DNA from: Pseudomonadota bacterium
Lineage (GTDB): Bacteria; Pseudomonadota; Alphaproteobacteria; Rhizobiales; Devosiaceae
Length of the DNA: 64,000 bases
Assembly: GCA_023391095.1 (NCBI GenBank)
Contig: JAEWBN010000005.1
Span: 62,001 to 126,000, forward strand
Direction of reading: 5' to 3'
This document shows positions 8,279 through 16,962 of the stretch, in pieces. The stretch's first letter is position 1; each line of letters begins with the position of its first letter. The notes under the pieces were generated by a model. The model was not told the DNA's origin. It saw only the letters and a program-made list of their open reading frames with translations, and made no database searches. Made by a program: the position numbers and the translations under genes.

Positions 8279-8776
8279 TTAGTCCGTACCGCCCGAGATC
8301 GGAGCCACATAAGCCACGTCCAGGTCCCACGGAAAGAAGATCCAGGTGTCCTGGCTGACCTCGGTGATGAAGGTATCGACCATGTCGCGGCCCTTGGGCT
8401 TGGCATAGACGGTGGCGAAGTGAGCGCCGGGCAGCATTTCGCGCACAACGCGGGCGGTCGAGCCGGTATCGACCAGGTCATCCACGATCAGCACCTTGCC
8501 GCCGTTCTTGGCAATGTCGAGAATCGGCGGGCTGATTTCCTTAAGCACGCGGATGCCGCCCTGGTTCTGGTGGTCGTAGCTTTTGACGGCGACGGTTTCG
8601 ACGGTGCGGATATTGAGCTCGCGCGCCACGATGGCGGCCGGCACGAGGCCGCCGCGGGCAATCGCCACGACGGCATCGAAGCTGCCCATGCCTGCAAGGC
8701 GCCAGGCCAGGGCGCGGCTGTCCCGGTGGAACTGGTCCCAGGTGACGGGAAACGACTTCTGGTTGGGGTTGCTCAC
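8279..8776 (-). CDS. gpt: Xanthine (guanine) phosphoribosyltransferase
   Basis: Salvages xanthine, guanine and hypoxanthine to their nucleotides using PRPP. The 165-residue protein aligns along its length with E. coli Gpt: IARGGLVPAAIVAREL, SYDHQNQ, the PRPP loop VLIVDDLVDTGSTA and the C-terminal QDTWIFFPWD and PPISG-like APISGG. The GTG at 8776 (giving MSNPNQKSFPVTWDQ) is chosen because it follows an AGGAG ribosome site and matches the family N-terminus; the frame upstream is not conserved. Confidence 0.93.
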   Translation of the reverse strand: MSNPNQKSFPVTWDQFHRDSRALAWRLAGMGSFDAVVAIARGGLVPAAIVARELNIRTVETVAVKSYDHQNQGGIRVLKEISPPILDIAKNGGKVLIVDDLVDTGSTARVVREMLPGAHFATVYAKPKGRDMVDTFITEVSQDTWIFFPWDLDVAYVAPISGGTD

Positions 8777-8882
8777 GAGGCTCTCCTGGCGGCGGCGCAA
8801 AGAAACAAGGGCCCGTGCTTAGCAAAAGCCGAGCCATCCGCCAATTCTTCTGCGGAGATTTCCCTAGGTGGCGTCCGACGAC

Positions 8883-9659
8883 TCAATAAGCTTCTTCGGG
8901 CGGCGCGATCCCGGCCTTGCGGTGCGCCTCGGTCACCATGGCGCGCACTTTTCCGGTCGCCTCTTCGAGGCGTAGGGGATCAGAACAGCGCAGCACCAGC
9001 TCGGTCATCACCCGGCTCTGGCCCATCTGCGGATAGGACCCCATTTTGACGTCCGGATACTCTTCCTGAAGCGCTGCCAGCGGCGCCCCGATGGTCCCCT
9101 CGCCCACAGCCGCCTTGACCGTCACCGACATCACCTTCTTGCCGCCCTGAAGCGTCGGCGCGATAGCTTCGAGCATGGCGCGCATGATCACCGGCACGCC
9201 GGCCATGACGTGGACATTGCCGATCCGGAAACCTGGCGCTGCGCTGACCGAATTGACGATCAGCTCCGCGCCCTCGGGAATGCGGGCCATGCGCAGCCGC
9301 GCCTCGTTCACTTCGGTGCCGGTCTGCTGCCAGCGCGCTTCCAGCATGGCGCGCGCTTCGGCGTTGATCGGCAGGGCCACGCCAAAGGCAGCCGCAACCG
9401 CGTCTGCGGTAATATCGTCATGGGTCGGCCCGATGCCGCCGGACGTGAACACATAGGTATAGCGCTCGCGCAGCGCATTCACCGCCTCGACGATGGATTC
9501 CTTGACGTCGGATACGACCCTGACTTCCGTCAGGTCGATCCCCAGGTCGGTACAGAAGTCCGCCACCGCCCCGATATTGACGTCCTTGGTGCGCCCCGAA
9601 AGAATTTCGTCGCCGATGACGATCATTCCGGCGGTTACGCGCGTATCACTGTTTGTCAT
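8883..9659 (-). CDS. MoaB/CinA N-terminal (molybdopterin-binding) domain protein
   Basis: A 258-residue protein with the CinA N-terminal/MoaB-MogA-like fold: GDEILSGRTKDVN near the start, then TSGGIGPTHDDIT (the molybdopterin-binding loop) and PEGAELIVNS...PGF. It lacks the C-terminal amidohydrolase (PncC) half of full CinA, so it is the stand-alone type, often annotated competence/damage-inducible protein A. The function of the stand-alone form is not established. The ATG at 9659 is used; an in-frame ATG at 9680 is an alternative. It is divergent from map. Confidence 0.88.
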   Translation of the reverse strand: MTNSDTRVTAGMIVIGDEILSGRTKDVNIGAVADFCTDLGIDLTEVRVVSDVKESIVEAVNALRERYTYVFTSGGIGPTHDDITADAVAAAFGVALPINAEARAMLEARWQQTGTEVNEARLRMARIPEGAELIVNSVSAAPGFRIGNVHVMAGVPVIMRAMLEAIAPTLQGGKKVMSVTVKAAVGEGTIGAPLAALQEEYPDVKMGSYPQMGQSRVMTELVLRCSDPLRLEEATGKVRAMVTEAHRKAGIAPPEEAY

Positions 9660-9788
9660 GTCGATGGTTCCGGTGGGCATATCTGGATGCCCTGCCCCCG
9701 GCCGGCAAGTCAAGCAAGTCTGCATACCGCGCCTCGACCCTTCCCATTGTCAGGACATGTCCCTATTTTGTCAGGAGGAGTCTTGCCA

Positions 9789-10625
9789 ATGATCACTTAT
9801 GTCGATGCCAGTTCGAAAGCCCGCCGCACGCCGGGGGTCATCCCCTTGCATGGCGATGAGGGGTTTGAATGCATGCGCCGCGCCGGTGCCCTGACCGCGC
9901 AGGCGCTCGACATTCTCACCGAATATGTCGAGCCGGGCGTGCCCACCGAGACCATCGACAAGATCGCCTATGAATTTGCCCGGGATCATGGCGCGGTGCC
10001 GGCCACCATTTTCTACCGCGGCTACCGGCATTCGGTCTGTACCTCTATCAACCACGTCGTGTGCCACGGCATTCCCGATAACCGCCCCCTGCGGGACGGC
10101 GACATCGTCAATATCGACCTGACCCTTGTGGTCGATGGCTGGCACGGCGATTCGAGCCGCATGTATCCGGTGGGCGAAATCTCGCGCAAAGCCGAGCGGC
10201 TGATCGAAGTCACCTATGAATGCCTTGAAGCGGGCATTGCGGCGGCCAAGCCGGGCAGCACCACAGGCGATATCGGCGCGGCCATCCAGACCATTGCCGA
10301 AGCCGAGCGCATGAGCGTCGTGCGCGACTTTGTCGGCCATGGCCTGGGCAAGCTCTTCCACGACGAGCCCAACATTCTCCATTTCGGCACGCCCGGCACC
10401 GGAGTGCCGCTGCGCCCCGGCATGATCTTCACCATCGAGCCCATGATCAATCTGGGCCGGCCGCATGTGAAAATCCTGTCCGACGGGTGGACGGCGGTCA
10501 CGCGGGACCGCACGCTTTCCGCCCAGTGCGAACATTCCATTGGCATCACCGAGACCGGTTGCGAGATTTTCACCCTATCTCCGGGAGGCCTCTTCAATCC
10601 GTTGGCAAACCGGGCGGCAGCGTGA
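9789..10625 (+). CDS. map: Type I methionine aminopeptidase
   Basis: Removes the initiator methionine from nascent proteins. The 278-residue protein has the pita-bread fold motifs: SINHVVCHGIP, the metal ligands in DIVNIDLTLVVDGWHGDSSRM, HGLGKLFHDEPNI and IFTIEPMI with a final CEHSIGIT. The ATG at 9789 is preceded by AGGAGGAG about ten bases upstream. The final bases overlap the radC start (GTGA at 10622), so both are probably in one transcript, an arrangement common in alphaproteobacteria. Confidence 0.95.
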   Translation: MITYVDASSKARRTPGVIPLHGDEGFECMRRAGALTAQALDILTEYVEPGVPTETIDKIAYEFARDHGAVPATIFYRGYRHSVCTSINHVVCHGIPDNRPLRDGDIVNIDLTLVVDGWHGDSSRMYPVGEISRKAERLIEVTYECLEAGIAAAKPGSTTGDIGAAIQTIAEAERMSVVRDFVGHGLGKLFHDEPNILHFGTPGTGVPLRPGMIFTIEPMINLGRPHVKILSDGWTAVTRDRTLSAQCEHSIGITETGCEIFTLSPGGLFNPLANRAAA

Positions 10626-11338
10626 GCGACGACAGCAAGAGCAAAGGCATGGCCGAGGCGGCGCGACCGCATTACCTTGGCCATCGCGAGCGTGCCCGGG
10701 ACCGCTTCAACGCCATTGGGGGCGAAGCACTGGCCGATTACGAACTGCTCGAGCTTGTGCTGCACATCATCCTGCCGCAGCGCGATACCAAGGCGCTGGC
10801 CAAGGAACTCCTCAGCCAATTCGGCTCCTTTTCCGGCGTATTGGGCGCATCCCCCTCCCGGCTTGCCGAGATCAAGGGCCTCGGGCCCACCTCGATCACC
10901 CATATCAAGGTGGTCCAGGCCGCGGCCCAGCGCTATGGCCGTGACCAGATCGACCGTGAAAAGCCGATCCTGGCCTCCTGGTCGCAACTGATCGACTACT
11001 GCCGCAGCCAGATGGCCTACGAGACCATCGAGCAGTTCCGCATCCTCTTTCTCGACAAGAAGAACCGTCTGATCGCCGATGAAGTCCAGCAGGTCGGCAC
11101 CGTGGACCATACGCCGGTCTATCCGCGCGAGGTCATCCGCCGGGCGCTCGAACTTTCATCCACCGCCCTGATCCTGGTGCACAACCACCCCTCGGGCGAC
11201 CCCGCGCCCTCGTCTGCCGACGTGCGCGTGACGCGGGACATCGTCGAGGCGGCAAAGCCGCTCGGCATCACCCTTCACGACCACATCATCATCGGCAAGT
11301 CGGGCCACGCCTCGCTGCGGGGACTAAAGCTGATCTGA
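10622..11338 (+). CDS. radC: RadC family protein (JAB/MPN domain)
   Basis: A 238-residue RadC/YsxA-like protein. The N-terminal helix-hairpin-helix part (LGASPSRLAEIKGLGPTSIT) is followed by the JAB1/MPN metal motif HNHPSGDPAPSSAD with a further Glu upstream. The family was named for a DNA repair role that was later disputed; the real function is unclear. The GTG start at 10622 overlaps the map stop; an ATG at 10649 is the alternative. Its 3' end overlaps the convergent acetyltransferase gene by 15 bases. Confidence 0.9.
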   Translation: MSDDSKSKGMAEAARPHYLGHRERARDRFNAIGGEALADYELLELVLHIILPQRDTKALAKELLSQFGSFSGVLGASPSRLAEIKGLGPTSITHIKVVQAAAQRYGRDQIDREKPILASWSQLIDYCRSQMAYETIEQFRILFLDKKNRLIADEVQQVGTVDHTPVYPREVIRRALELSSTALILVHNHPSGDPAPSSADVRVTRDIVEAAKPLGITLHDHIIIGKSGHASLRGLKLI

Positions 11339-12577
11339 CGGCGGAGGCGCGGCCGCGCGCCGTCCAAGCAGGCTATCTGCCTTTTGCCGCAACCCACGCA
11401 GGCCAACCCTGACCCTATTATTGGCCTTGGCCCAGGCCCGCACCCGCTGGAAATTGCGATGCAGGGCCACAATCAGCGCTCCCCGCTGGTTCAGCCCGAT
11501 ATAGTGCTGCCGCAGCCGGATCTGCTCATTGCACCAGTGCCGCTTCTCGTCGGTAAAACCCGCGCCCATGTCGAAGACCCCAATGCCCACGTCAAAGACG
11601 GTCTGCATGACATTGAGCAGGCACTGCTTGCCCGGCGAGCCGGCCTGAACAGCCGGATCGTCGCTCATCGAGGAAATCAGGCAGAACATGCGCTCGCCAT
11701 GGACGATATTGTAGCGCACCGCCACGACGGCCCTGTCCAGCCGCAACACATGCAGCCGCACTTCGACCCCCGACCCCGGCCGCGCCAGCCCATGGTAGAA
11801 CCGCACCAGGTCATCGGCGACAAACGTGTCCCGTATGCCCTGCGCCCGGAACCGCGCTGAACGCTGGCGGAACATGGTATCGATGACGGGCGCCATCTGC
11901 TCGGGCGCGGTAATGGTTTCAAACTCGACCCGGCCCATGGCGGCCAGCCGCTCGCCCTGCTGGCGATCATGCTTGCGGCGGGACCGGCTGCGCTGCTCGC
12001 GATCGCACTGCTCCCAGGAGTCGAAGCGCGCCCTGTACAGCGTCTCGATGTTGATCGTAACGCCCAGTTCGTCGAAGAGGCCGGGATGTCCCCCAACCTC
12101 GATCGGCACGGAACGCAGATAGATCAGGTCGGCACCGGCCAGTTGGCCCGTCATGGCCTGCCAGAGCGCCGCCCGGCCGAGAATGCCGAGCGCGGCGAGC
12201 CGCTCATAATCGGCAATGGGCGCGTAGCAGCCGACATTGGCCCCGGGAAACCAGGTGAACACGGAGACACCGTGCAACACCTTGCGCTGCAGCGGCAGCA
12301 GCGCCAGCGGCTGCCCGTCCACCTCACCCACCACATAGCGCTGCGCGGCCAGCGGCAGCTTCCGGTCGGTGACCCACTGCTTGATGAAATCGTAGCTCTG
12401 GCCGGGCGACTCGATGGCGCCGGTCGACAGCGACCGCCACACCGCCTCGACATCTTCGATCTTGCTGGTCACCCGCACATTGATCTCACCGCGCACCTGT
12501 GGCGGCGCGACGACTTCGATGGCACTTGCGTCCATCCGTATCGTTGGGTCGGTCAAAATGTGGCTATCGGCGTTCAC
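11324..12577 (-). CDS. CelD/BcsL-like GNAT family acetyltransferase
   Basis: A 417-residue protein of the double-GNAT/FemAB-like CelD group (acetyltransferase involved in cellulose biosynthesis by annotation tradition). The C-terminal half holds the recognisable core: FRQRSARFRAQGIRDTF, VAVRYNIVHGERMFCLIS and FDMGAGFTDEKRHWCNEQ. No signal peptide is seen. Members occur near polysaccharide genes, but no such genes are nearby here, so the acceptor is unknown. The tail overlaps the convergent radC. Confidence 0.8.
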   Translation of the reverse strand: MNADSHILTDPTIRMDASAIEVVAPPQVRGEINVRVTSKIEDVEAVWRSLSTGAIESPGQSYDFIKQWVTDRKLPLAAQRYVVGEVDGQPLALLPLQRKVLHGVSVFTWFPGANVGCYAPIADYERLAALGILGRAALWQAMTGQLAGADLIYLRSVPIEVGGHPGLFDELGVTINIETLYRARFDSWEQCDREQRSRSRRKHDRQQGERLAAMGRVEFETITAPEQMAPVIDTMFRQRSARFRAQGIRDTFVADDLVRFYHGLARPGSGVEVRLHVLRLDRAVVAVRYNIVHGERMFCLISSMSDDPAVQAGSPGKQCLLNVMQTVFDVGIGVFDMGAGFTDEKRHWCNEQIRLRQHYIGLNQRGALIVALHRNFQRVRAWAKANNRVRVGLRGLRQKADSLLGRRAAAPPPSDQL

Positions 12578-12718
12578 GTCGATCCCGTCTGGCTCTCATT
12601 GCGCGGCGATATTTGGCGATGAGGAGTAAAGCGGGTCTGAAAATGGACGGATTCAATCGATTTCGGCAGGCCAAAGTCAAAGGAGGGTTAAGTCCGTATT
12701 ACTCCGCCCGCAACAGTC

Positions 12719-13456
12719 CTACCCAAATGCCGCCAGGCCCGGGAACGTCTCGAGGAACCAGTAGGAGATACGGGTAAAATTGCCGGTGAGAAACAAAAGA
12801 CCGGTAAAGACCAGAAGGCCGCCCATTACTTTCTCGACCGTGCCCAGATGCTTGCGGAAGCCGTTGAAGAACGTCAGGAACGGCCCCACCGCGATACCGG
12901 CAAGGAAAAACGGAATACCCAGGCCCAGAGAATACAGCCCAAGCAGGGATGCGCCCTCCCAGGCCGTGTCGCGGCTGGCCGCCACGGAAAGAATCGCCGC
13001 CAGCACCGGTCCGATGCAGGGAGTCCAGCCGATGGCAAAGGCCAAGCCCAGCAGAAACCCGCCCACCGGGCCCGACGCCACGCCCGGACCATTGTGGCGC
13101 AACTGCCGGTCGAGGAAGCCGATGCGGTAAACCCCGAGGAAATGAAGGCCCATGGCAATGATGACCAGGCCCGCCACCGGCGTCAGCACCGGCAGGAGCT
13201 GGCGGAAGACCTGCCCAAAGGCCGTGGCCGTCGCACCCAGCGCCACGAAGACCACGGTAAAGCCGAGAACGAAGAAGATGGAGGTCGCAGCTACCCGCAG
13301 TTGCAGGCGCCCGCCCACCGTGGCGGATTCAGCGCGCAACTGGTCGTAGCTCGCCCCGCTCATATAGGTGAGATAGGGCGGCACCAGTGGCAGGACGCAT
13401 GGGCTGAGAAAACTCAGCACGCCCGCGCCAATCACCAGAGGCAGAGAAAATTCCAA
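12719..13456 (-). CDS. ccdA: Cytochrome c biogenesis protein CcdA
   Basis: An inner-membrane thiol-disulfide electron carrier that passes reductant from cytoplasmic thioredoxin to periplasmic acceptors. The ~245-residue protein has six predicted membrane helices and the two redox cysteines: PCVLPLVPPYLTYMSG in the first helix and TPCIGPVLAAIL in the fourth. No ATG or GTG fits; a TTG at 13456, eight bases after GAAGGAGC, gives MEFSLPLVIG, which matches the family N-terminus. The TTG start is an inference from the ribosome site and homology. Confidence 0.88.
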   Translation of the reverse strand: MEFSLPLVIGAGVLSFLSPCVLPLVPPYLTYMSGASYDQLRAESATVGGRLQLRVAATSIFFVLGFTVVFVALGATATAFGQVFRQLLPVLTPVAGLVIIAMGLHFLGVYRIGFLDRQLRHNGPGVASGPVGGFLLGLAFAIGWTPCIGPVLAAILSVAASRDTAWEGASLLGLYSLGLGIPFFLAGIAVGPFLTFFNGFRKHLGTVEKVMGGLLVFTGLLFLTGNFTRISYWFLETFPGLAAFG

Positions 13457-13714
13457 AGCGACGCTCCTTCTTGGTGTCCTCTCTACCGGCTGTGCAAAAC
13501 AAAGCAATGAGCCCGACGGTCGCAATGCCGGTTTTGTGATGCCCGGGCATCCCGGGTGTGCCTTTGCGCCGCGAAGCTGCGCCGCGCCATGATCGGCAGC
13601 ATTTCGCTCAGCTTTCTCCTTGAGCGTTCAGAATTTTTATAGGACTGGCCGCGATGGTACATTATGTCGCAGCGCGCTGCGCACGCCTCTGGAGGTCTGG
13701 ATGGGGGTATTCCA

Positions 13715-14041
13715 ATGACCGACCGCAGCGACCAGATCATCGGTTCGGTCCTGGCGTCAGCAGCCGGAATTCTGACGCTGGTCATGCTCCTGGCCGGTTA
13801 CCACCTCCCCCCGGACAAGGGTGAACTGGGCGTCGTCTTCCCCCCATGGATGGACGAAGCGGCCTCCATGACCGCAATCGTCAGGGCCGGTGGCAGCATT
13901 GCCGCAGGCACGCGCTTTTCAAACATCGTCGTCGCATTTGCACCCGATCCCGGCTTCAGCGACCGGGTTCGCGAACATGGTGCATGGCTCACCACCGCCG
14001 CGCGCGGCCTGTGTGCGCCGTTGGAGGGAACTCAGGCATGA
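13715..14041 (+). CDS. Small single-pass membrane protein coupled to a chemoreceptor
   Basis: A 108-residue protein of unknown family. Residues ~8-30 form one membrane helix (IIGSVLASAAGILTLVMLLAGY) and the remainder is a small soluble domain, probably periplasmic, with GGSIAAGTRFSNIVVAF and a Cys near the C-terminus. Its TGA overlaps the ATG of the chemoreceptor (ATGA at 14038), so the two are likely made together. This suggests an accessory or sensing partner for the receptor. I do not recognise a domain. The start follows a GGAGG about 20 bases upstream, so spacing is loose; the ATG at 13701 is out of frame. Confidence 0.7.
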   Translation: MTDRSDQIIGSVLASAAGILTLVMLLAGYHLPPDKGELGVVFPPWMDEAASMTAIVRAGGSIAAGTRFSNIVVAFAPDPGFSDRVREHGAWLTTAARGLCAPLEGTQA

Positions 14042-15726
14042 ACCTCGATATTTTTCGCCGCCGCGTCATAGTGGTACTGGGTGCGCTCATCGGCATTTTG
14101 GCCCTTTCCACGGTAAGCGTCGAACTGCTGCGCTTCGGCGCTCCGGGGCCCGGCACAATTCTGGCTGTCGGGCTGGCCGCGCTCATGGCCGTGGGCTTCC
14201 TCATATTCCGGATGCGCCCGGCCAGCAGGCATCTCATCGTCGCCGTGCTGATGGGTCAGGTGGCCGCCAGCCTTATCGCCATGCGCGGCCACCCGGTTCA
14301 GGTGGACATGCATATGGCCTTCTTTGCCGCGCTGGCGATGAGCGCCCTGCTCTACGACATTCGCTCCATCATGATCGGCACTGCCCTTGTTGCCGTCCAC
14401 CACCTGGCGCTCGGGCTCTTTATGACCGACCTGGTCTTCTATGGCGGCGGCGGGTTCGAGCGAATTTTGCTCCATGCCGTCATCCTCCTTGCCGAGGCCG
14501 CTGCCCTGATCTGGATGACCGTCAACACCAACAAGGCCCTGATGATTGCCGAGGAGCGCACGCTCGACGCTTCCCTCAAGACCGAAGAGGCGCGCAGCAG
14601 CGCCATCGAGGCGCAGCAGGCCGCGCATGTGAACACGCTCCATATCGAGCAGATGGCGCGGTTGCAGGCCGAGTTTGCCGCGGTCGTGGAAGCCGGTCTG
14701 GCTGGCGATTTCAGCAAGCGCATGGACACCCGCTACGAAGACAACGCGCTGAACGATCTGGCCGACGCCACCAATGCGCTGGTCGAGCAGGTCAATCACG
14801 GCCTGCAGTCGACCCAGTCGGTGCTGCAGTCATTGGCCAATGCGGACGTCACCAGGCGCGTCGAGGGCCAGTTCCGCGGCGTGTTTTCAGATCTCCAGCT
14901 CAGCACCAATGCCGTCGCAGAAAAGCTCAGCGAGATTGTCGGACAGCTCAAGCACGCGTCGACCTCGCTCAAGACCGCCACCGCAGATCTCCTGTCGGGG
15001 GCCAACGACCTTTCCGAACGCAGCGCCAACCAGAGCAAGACCATTTCCGGCACGTCCAGCATCATTGCCGAGCTTGCAGGTACCGTGGAAAGCAATGCGC
15101 GCCAGGCCGTCGACGCCAGCGCGACGGCCATGGCTGTCACCAGGGCTGCGGACGAAGGCGGTCAGGTCATGCAGGAAGCAAATCTGGCGATGGACCGGGT
15201 TACCCAGTCCTCGCAAAAAGTAGCGGACATCGTCCGTCTCATTGACGACATCGCCTTCCAGACCAACCTCCTTGCGCTCAACGCGTCAGTGGAAGCTGCG
15301 CGCGCCGGCGAAGCCGGCAAGGGCTTCGCCGTTGTCGCCGTGGAGGTTCGCCGTCTGGCGCAGAGCGCTGCCGAAGCCTCGGGCGACATCAAGAGGCTGA
15401 TCGAGGACAGCTCGGCCGAAGTCGTCACCGGCACACGTCTGGTGGCAGAAGCCGCCCAGCGCTTGGCCGCCATGGTCCAGTCAGCCCATGCCAATATGAA
15501 GGTCATGGAAGCCATTGCCGCCCATAGCAGCGAACAGACCAGGGCCATTTCCGTGGTCAACGACTCGGTGCGCAGCGTCGATGAGCTGACGCGGGAAAAC
15601 GCAGCGCTCATTGAGGAGATCAACGGGTCGATCGCCCAGGCGGAAGCGCAGGCCACCGAGCTCGATCAGATCGTTGGGGTTTTCACGGTGGAACCGTGCC
15701 GCCCCAGGATCATCGTTGCAGCCTAG
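14038..15726 (+). CDS. Methyl-accepting chemotaxis protein with multi-span N-terminal membrane domain
   Basis: A 562-residue chemoreceptor. The first ~170 residues hold about five to six membrane helices rather than a classic periplasmic sensor, so it may sense a membrane or internal signal. A linker/HAMP-like region (ALNDLADATNALVEQVN) precedes the cytoplasmic signalling domain, whose hairpin tip DIAFQTNLLALNASVEAARA and GKGFAVVAVEVRRLA are diagnostic for CheA/CheW coupling. No C-terminal CheR/CheB docking pentapeptide is seen. No che genes are adjacent in this window. It overlaps the small membrane protein gene upstream. Confidence 0.93.
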   Translation: MNLDIFRRRVIVVLGALIGILALSTVSVELLRFGAPGPGTILAVGLAALMAVGFLIFRMRPASRHLIVAVLMGQVAASLIAMRGHPVQVDMHMAFFAALAMSALLYDIRSIMIGTALVAVHHLALGLFMTDLVFYGGGGFERILLHAVILLAEAAALIWMTVNTNKALMIAEERTLDASLKTEEARSSAIEAQQAAHVNTLHIEQMARLQAEFAAVVEAGLAGDFSKRMDTRYEDNALNDLADATNALVEQVNHGLQSTQSVLQSLANADVTRRVEGQFRGVFSDLQLSTNAVAEKLSEIVGQLKHASTSLKTATADLLSGANDLSERSANQSKTISGTSSIIAELAGTVESNARQAVDASATAMAVTRAADEGGQVMQEANLAMDRVTQSSQKVADIVRLIDDIAFQTNLLALNASVEAARAGEAGKGFAVVAVEVRRLAQSAAEASGDIKRLIEDSSAEVVTGTRLVAEAAQRLAAMVQSAHANMKVMEAIAAHSSEQTRAISVVNDSVRSVDELTRENAALIEEINGSIAQAEAQATELDQIVGVFTVEPCRPRIIVAA

Positions 15727-15727
15727 G

Positions 15728-15766
15728 GTGCGCTCCGGCCACGACCAAAGGACAGTTGGAGCGCAC
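15728..15766 (+). terminator. Stem-loop after the chemoreceptor gene
   Basis: A perfect 9-bp inverted repeat GTGCGCTCC / GGAGCGCAC with a 21-base loop directly after the chemoreceptor stop. There is no T-run, so it may be a weak or factor-assisted terminator. Confidence 0.35.
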
Positions 15767-15824
15767 TTGCCCCGGCACGGCGACGCCCCTATAGCCTCGG
15801 AAAACACCTTTCGGAGCCAGAGCC

Positions 15825-16505
15825 ATGTCCACCCGTCCGCTGCGCATTGCCCCCTCCATCCTCTCGGCTGATTTTTCCAGGCTGGGCGCGGAAGTGGACG
15901 CCATCGTCGCGGCCGGTGCCGACTACATCCATGTCGACGTCATGGACGGGCATTTCGTGCCCAATATCAGCTTCGGCGCTCCGGTGATGAAATCCATCCG
16001 CAGCGTCACCGACCGCCCTTTCGACGTTCACCTGATGATCGCCCCGACCGACGCCTACCTCGCCGATTTTGCGCAAGCCGGTGCCGACATCATTACCGTT
16101 CATGCCGAAGCCGGCCCGCACCTGCACCGCTCGCTCCAGGCCATCCGCGCGCTGGGCAAGAAGGCCGGCGTGGCGCTCAACCCGGCAACGCCCGTCTCCG
16201 CAATCCAGCACGTCATCGACGACGTCGACCTGATCCTGGTCATGAGCGTCAATCCCGGCTTTGGCGGGCAGAAGTTCATTCCTGAAAGCCTGACCAAGAT
16301 CCGGCAGGCCAAGGCCCTGATCGGCGGCCGGGACATTGATCTCGAAGTGGACGGCGGCGTTGACGCAAACAATGCGCGCGCCATCGTCGACGCCGGTGCC
16401 AATGTGCTGGTTGCAGGCTCGGCCGTTTACGCGGGCAATGATCCGCAGACCTATCCGTCCCGCATCGCCGCCATCCGCAACGCAGCCACGACCCTCCAGG
16501 CCTAG
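15825..16505 (+). CDS. rpe: Ribulose-phosphate 3-epimerase
   Basis: Interconverts ribulose 5-phosphate and xylulose 5-phosphate in the pentose phosphate/Calvin routes. The 226-residue TIM-barrel protein shows IAPSILSADF, the metal/active site HVDVMDGHFVPNISFG, DVHLMI, VNPGFGGQKF and the C-terminal phosphate loop EVDGGVDANNA and VAGSAVY. A good start (ATG at 15825) follows CGGAGCC. Its TAG and the convergent PilZ gene's TAG share a palindromic CTAG (16502-16505). Confidence 0.96.
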   Translation: MSTRPLRIAPSILSADFSRLGAEVDAIVAAGADYIHVDVMDGHFVPNISFGAPVMKSIRSVTDRPFDVHLMIAPTDAYLADFAQAGADIITVHAEAGPHLHRSLQAIRALGKKAGVALNPATPVSAIQHVIDDVDLILVMSVNPGFGGQKFIPESLTKIRQAKALIGGRDIDLEVDGGVDANNARAIVDAGANVLVAGSAVYAGNDPQTYPSRIAAIRNAATTLQA

Positions 16506-16762
16506 GCTGCCACCTGCGGCAGCGTCAGTTGCAGGCCCGCAGACCGGCTGGCCTGCCAGACGAGGCGGAACGGCTCCATGCGGTGATCGAACAGGATATA
16601 GCCATCGCTGCCGATGCGCTTTTCCTCGTCGAGCCTGATGCGCAATCCTGTTTCCGAGAGGTCGAGGACCATGGCTGGGGAGCGGTTAAGTCCATTGCCC
16701 CACACAACGGTAGCGCGCAGGTTGACGGCCCTGCGGGGAGAAAGTCGGCGTTCGGTATACAT
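16502..16762 (-). CDS. PilZ domain protein (putative c-di-GMP receptor)
   Basis: An 86-residue single PilZ domain. The N-terminal RRLSPRRAVNLRATV supplies the R...R c-di-GMP-binding loop (RxxxR-like RRAVNLR), followed by a VLDLSETGLRIRLD segment equivalent to the D/NxSxxG motif. It probably binds cyclic di-GMP and acts through an unknown partner. The start at ATG 16762 is chosen by homology, although GGAGG lies unusually close to it. It shares its stop region with rpe. The diguanylate cyclase at 58.2-59.7 kb is one potential source of signal but is distant. Confidence 0.85.
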   Translation of the reverse strand: MYTERRLSPRRAVNLRATVVWGNGLNRSPAMVLDLSETGLRIRLDEEKRIGSDGYILFDHRMEPFRLVWQASRSAGLQLTLPQVAA

Positions 16763-16962
16763 GCCTCCGATGTGCCGCGAGTCGCCAAATGCAAACCTAA
16801 CCGAAAAGTTAAAATGCAATCTTTCACAGGCGGCCCGACGCGGTTTGGGGGTGGCCCTTCCGATGCACTCGGAGTAGTGAGGGCCAAACACAGGCCCTGC
16901 CCCTGGCGCGGCCTCCCGTCGCTCCGCCCTGAATCCTTTTCTTATCTTGCAAGGCTAAGCCC

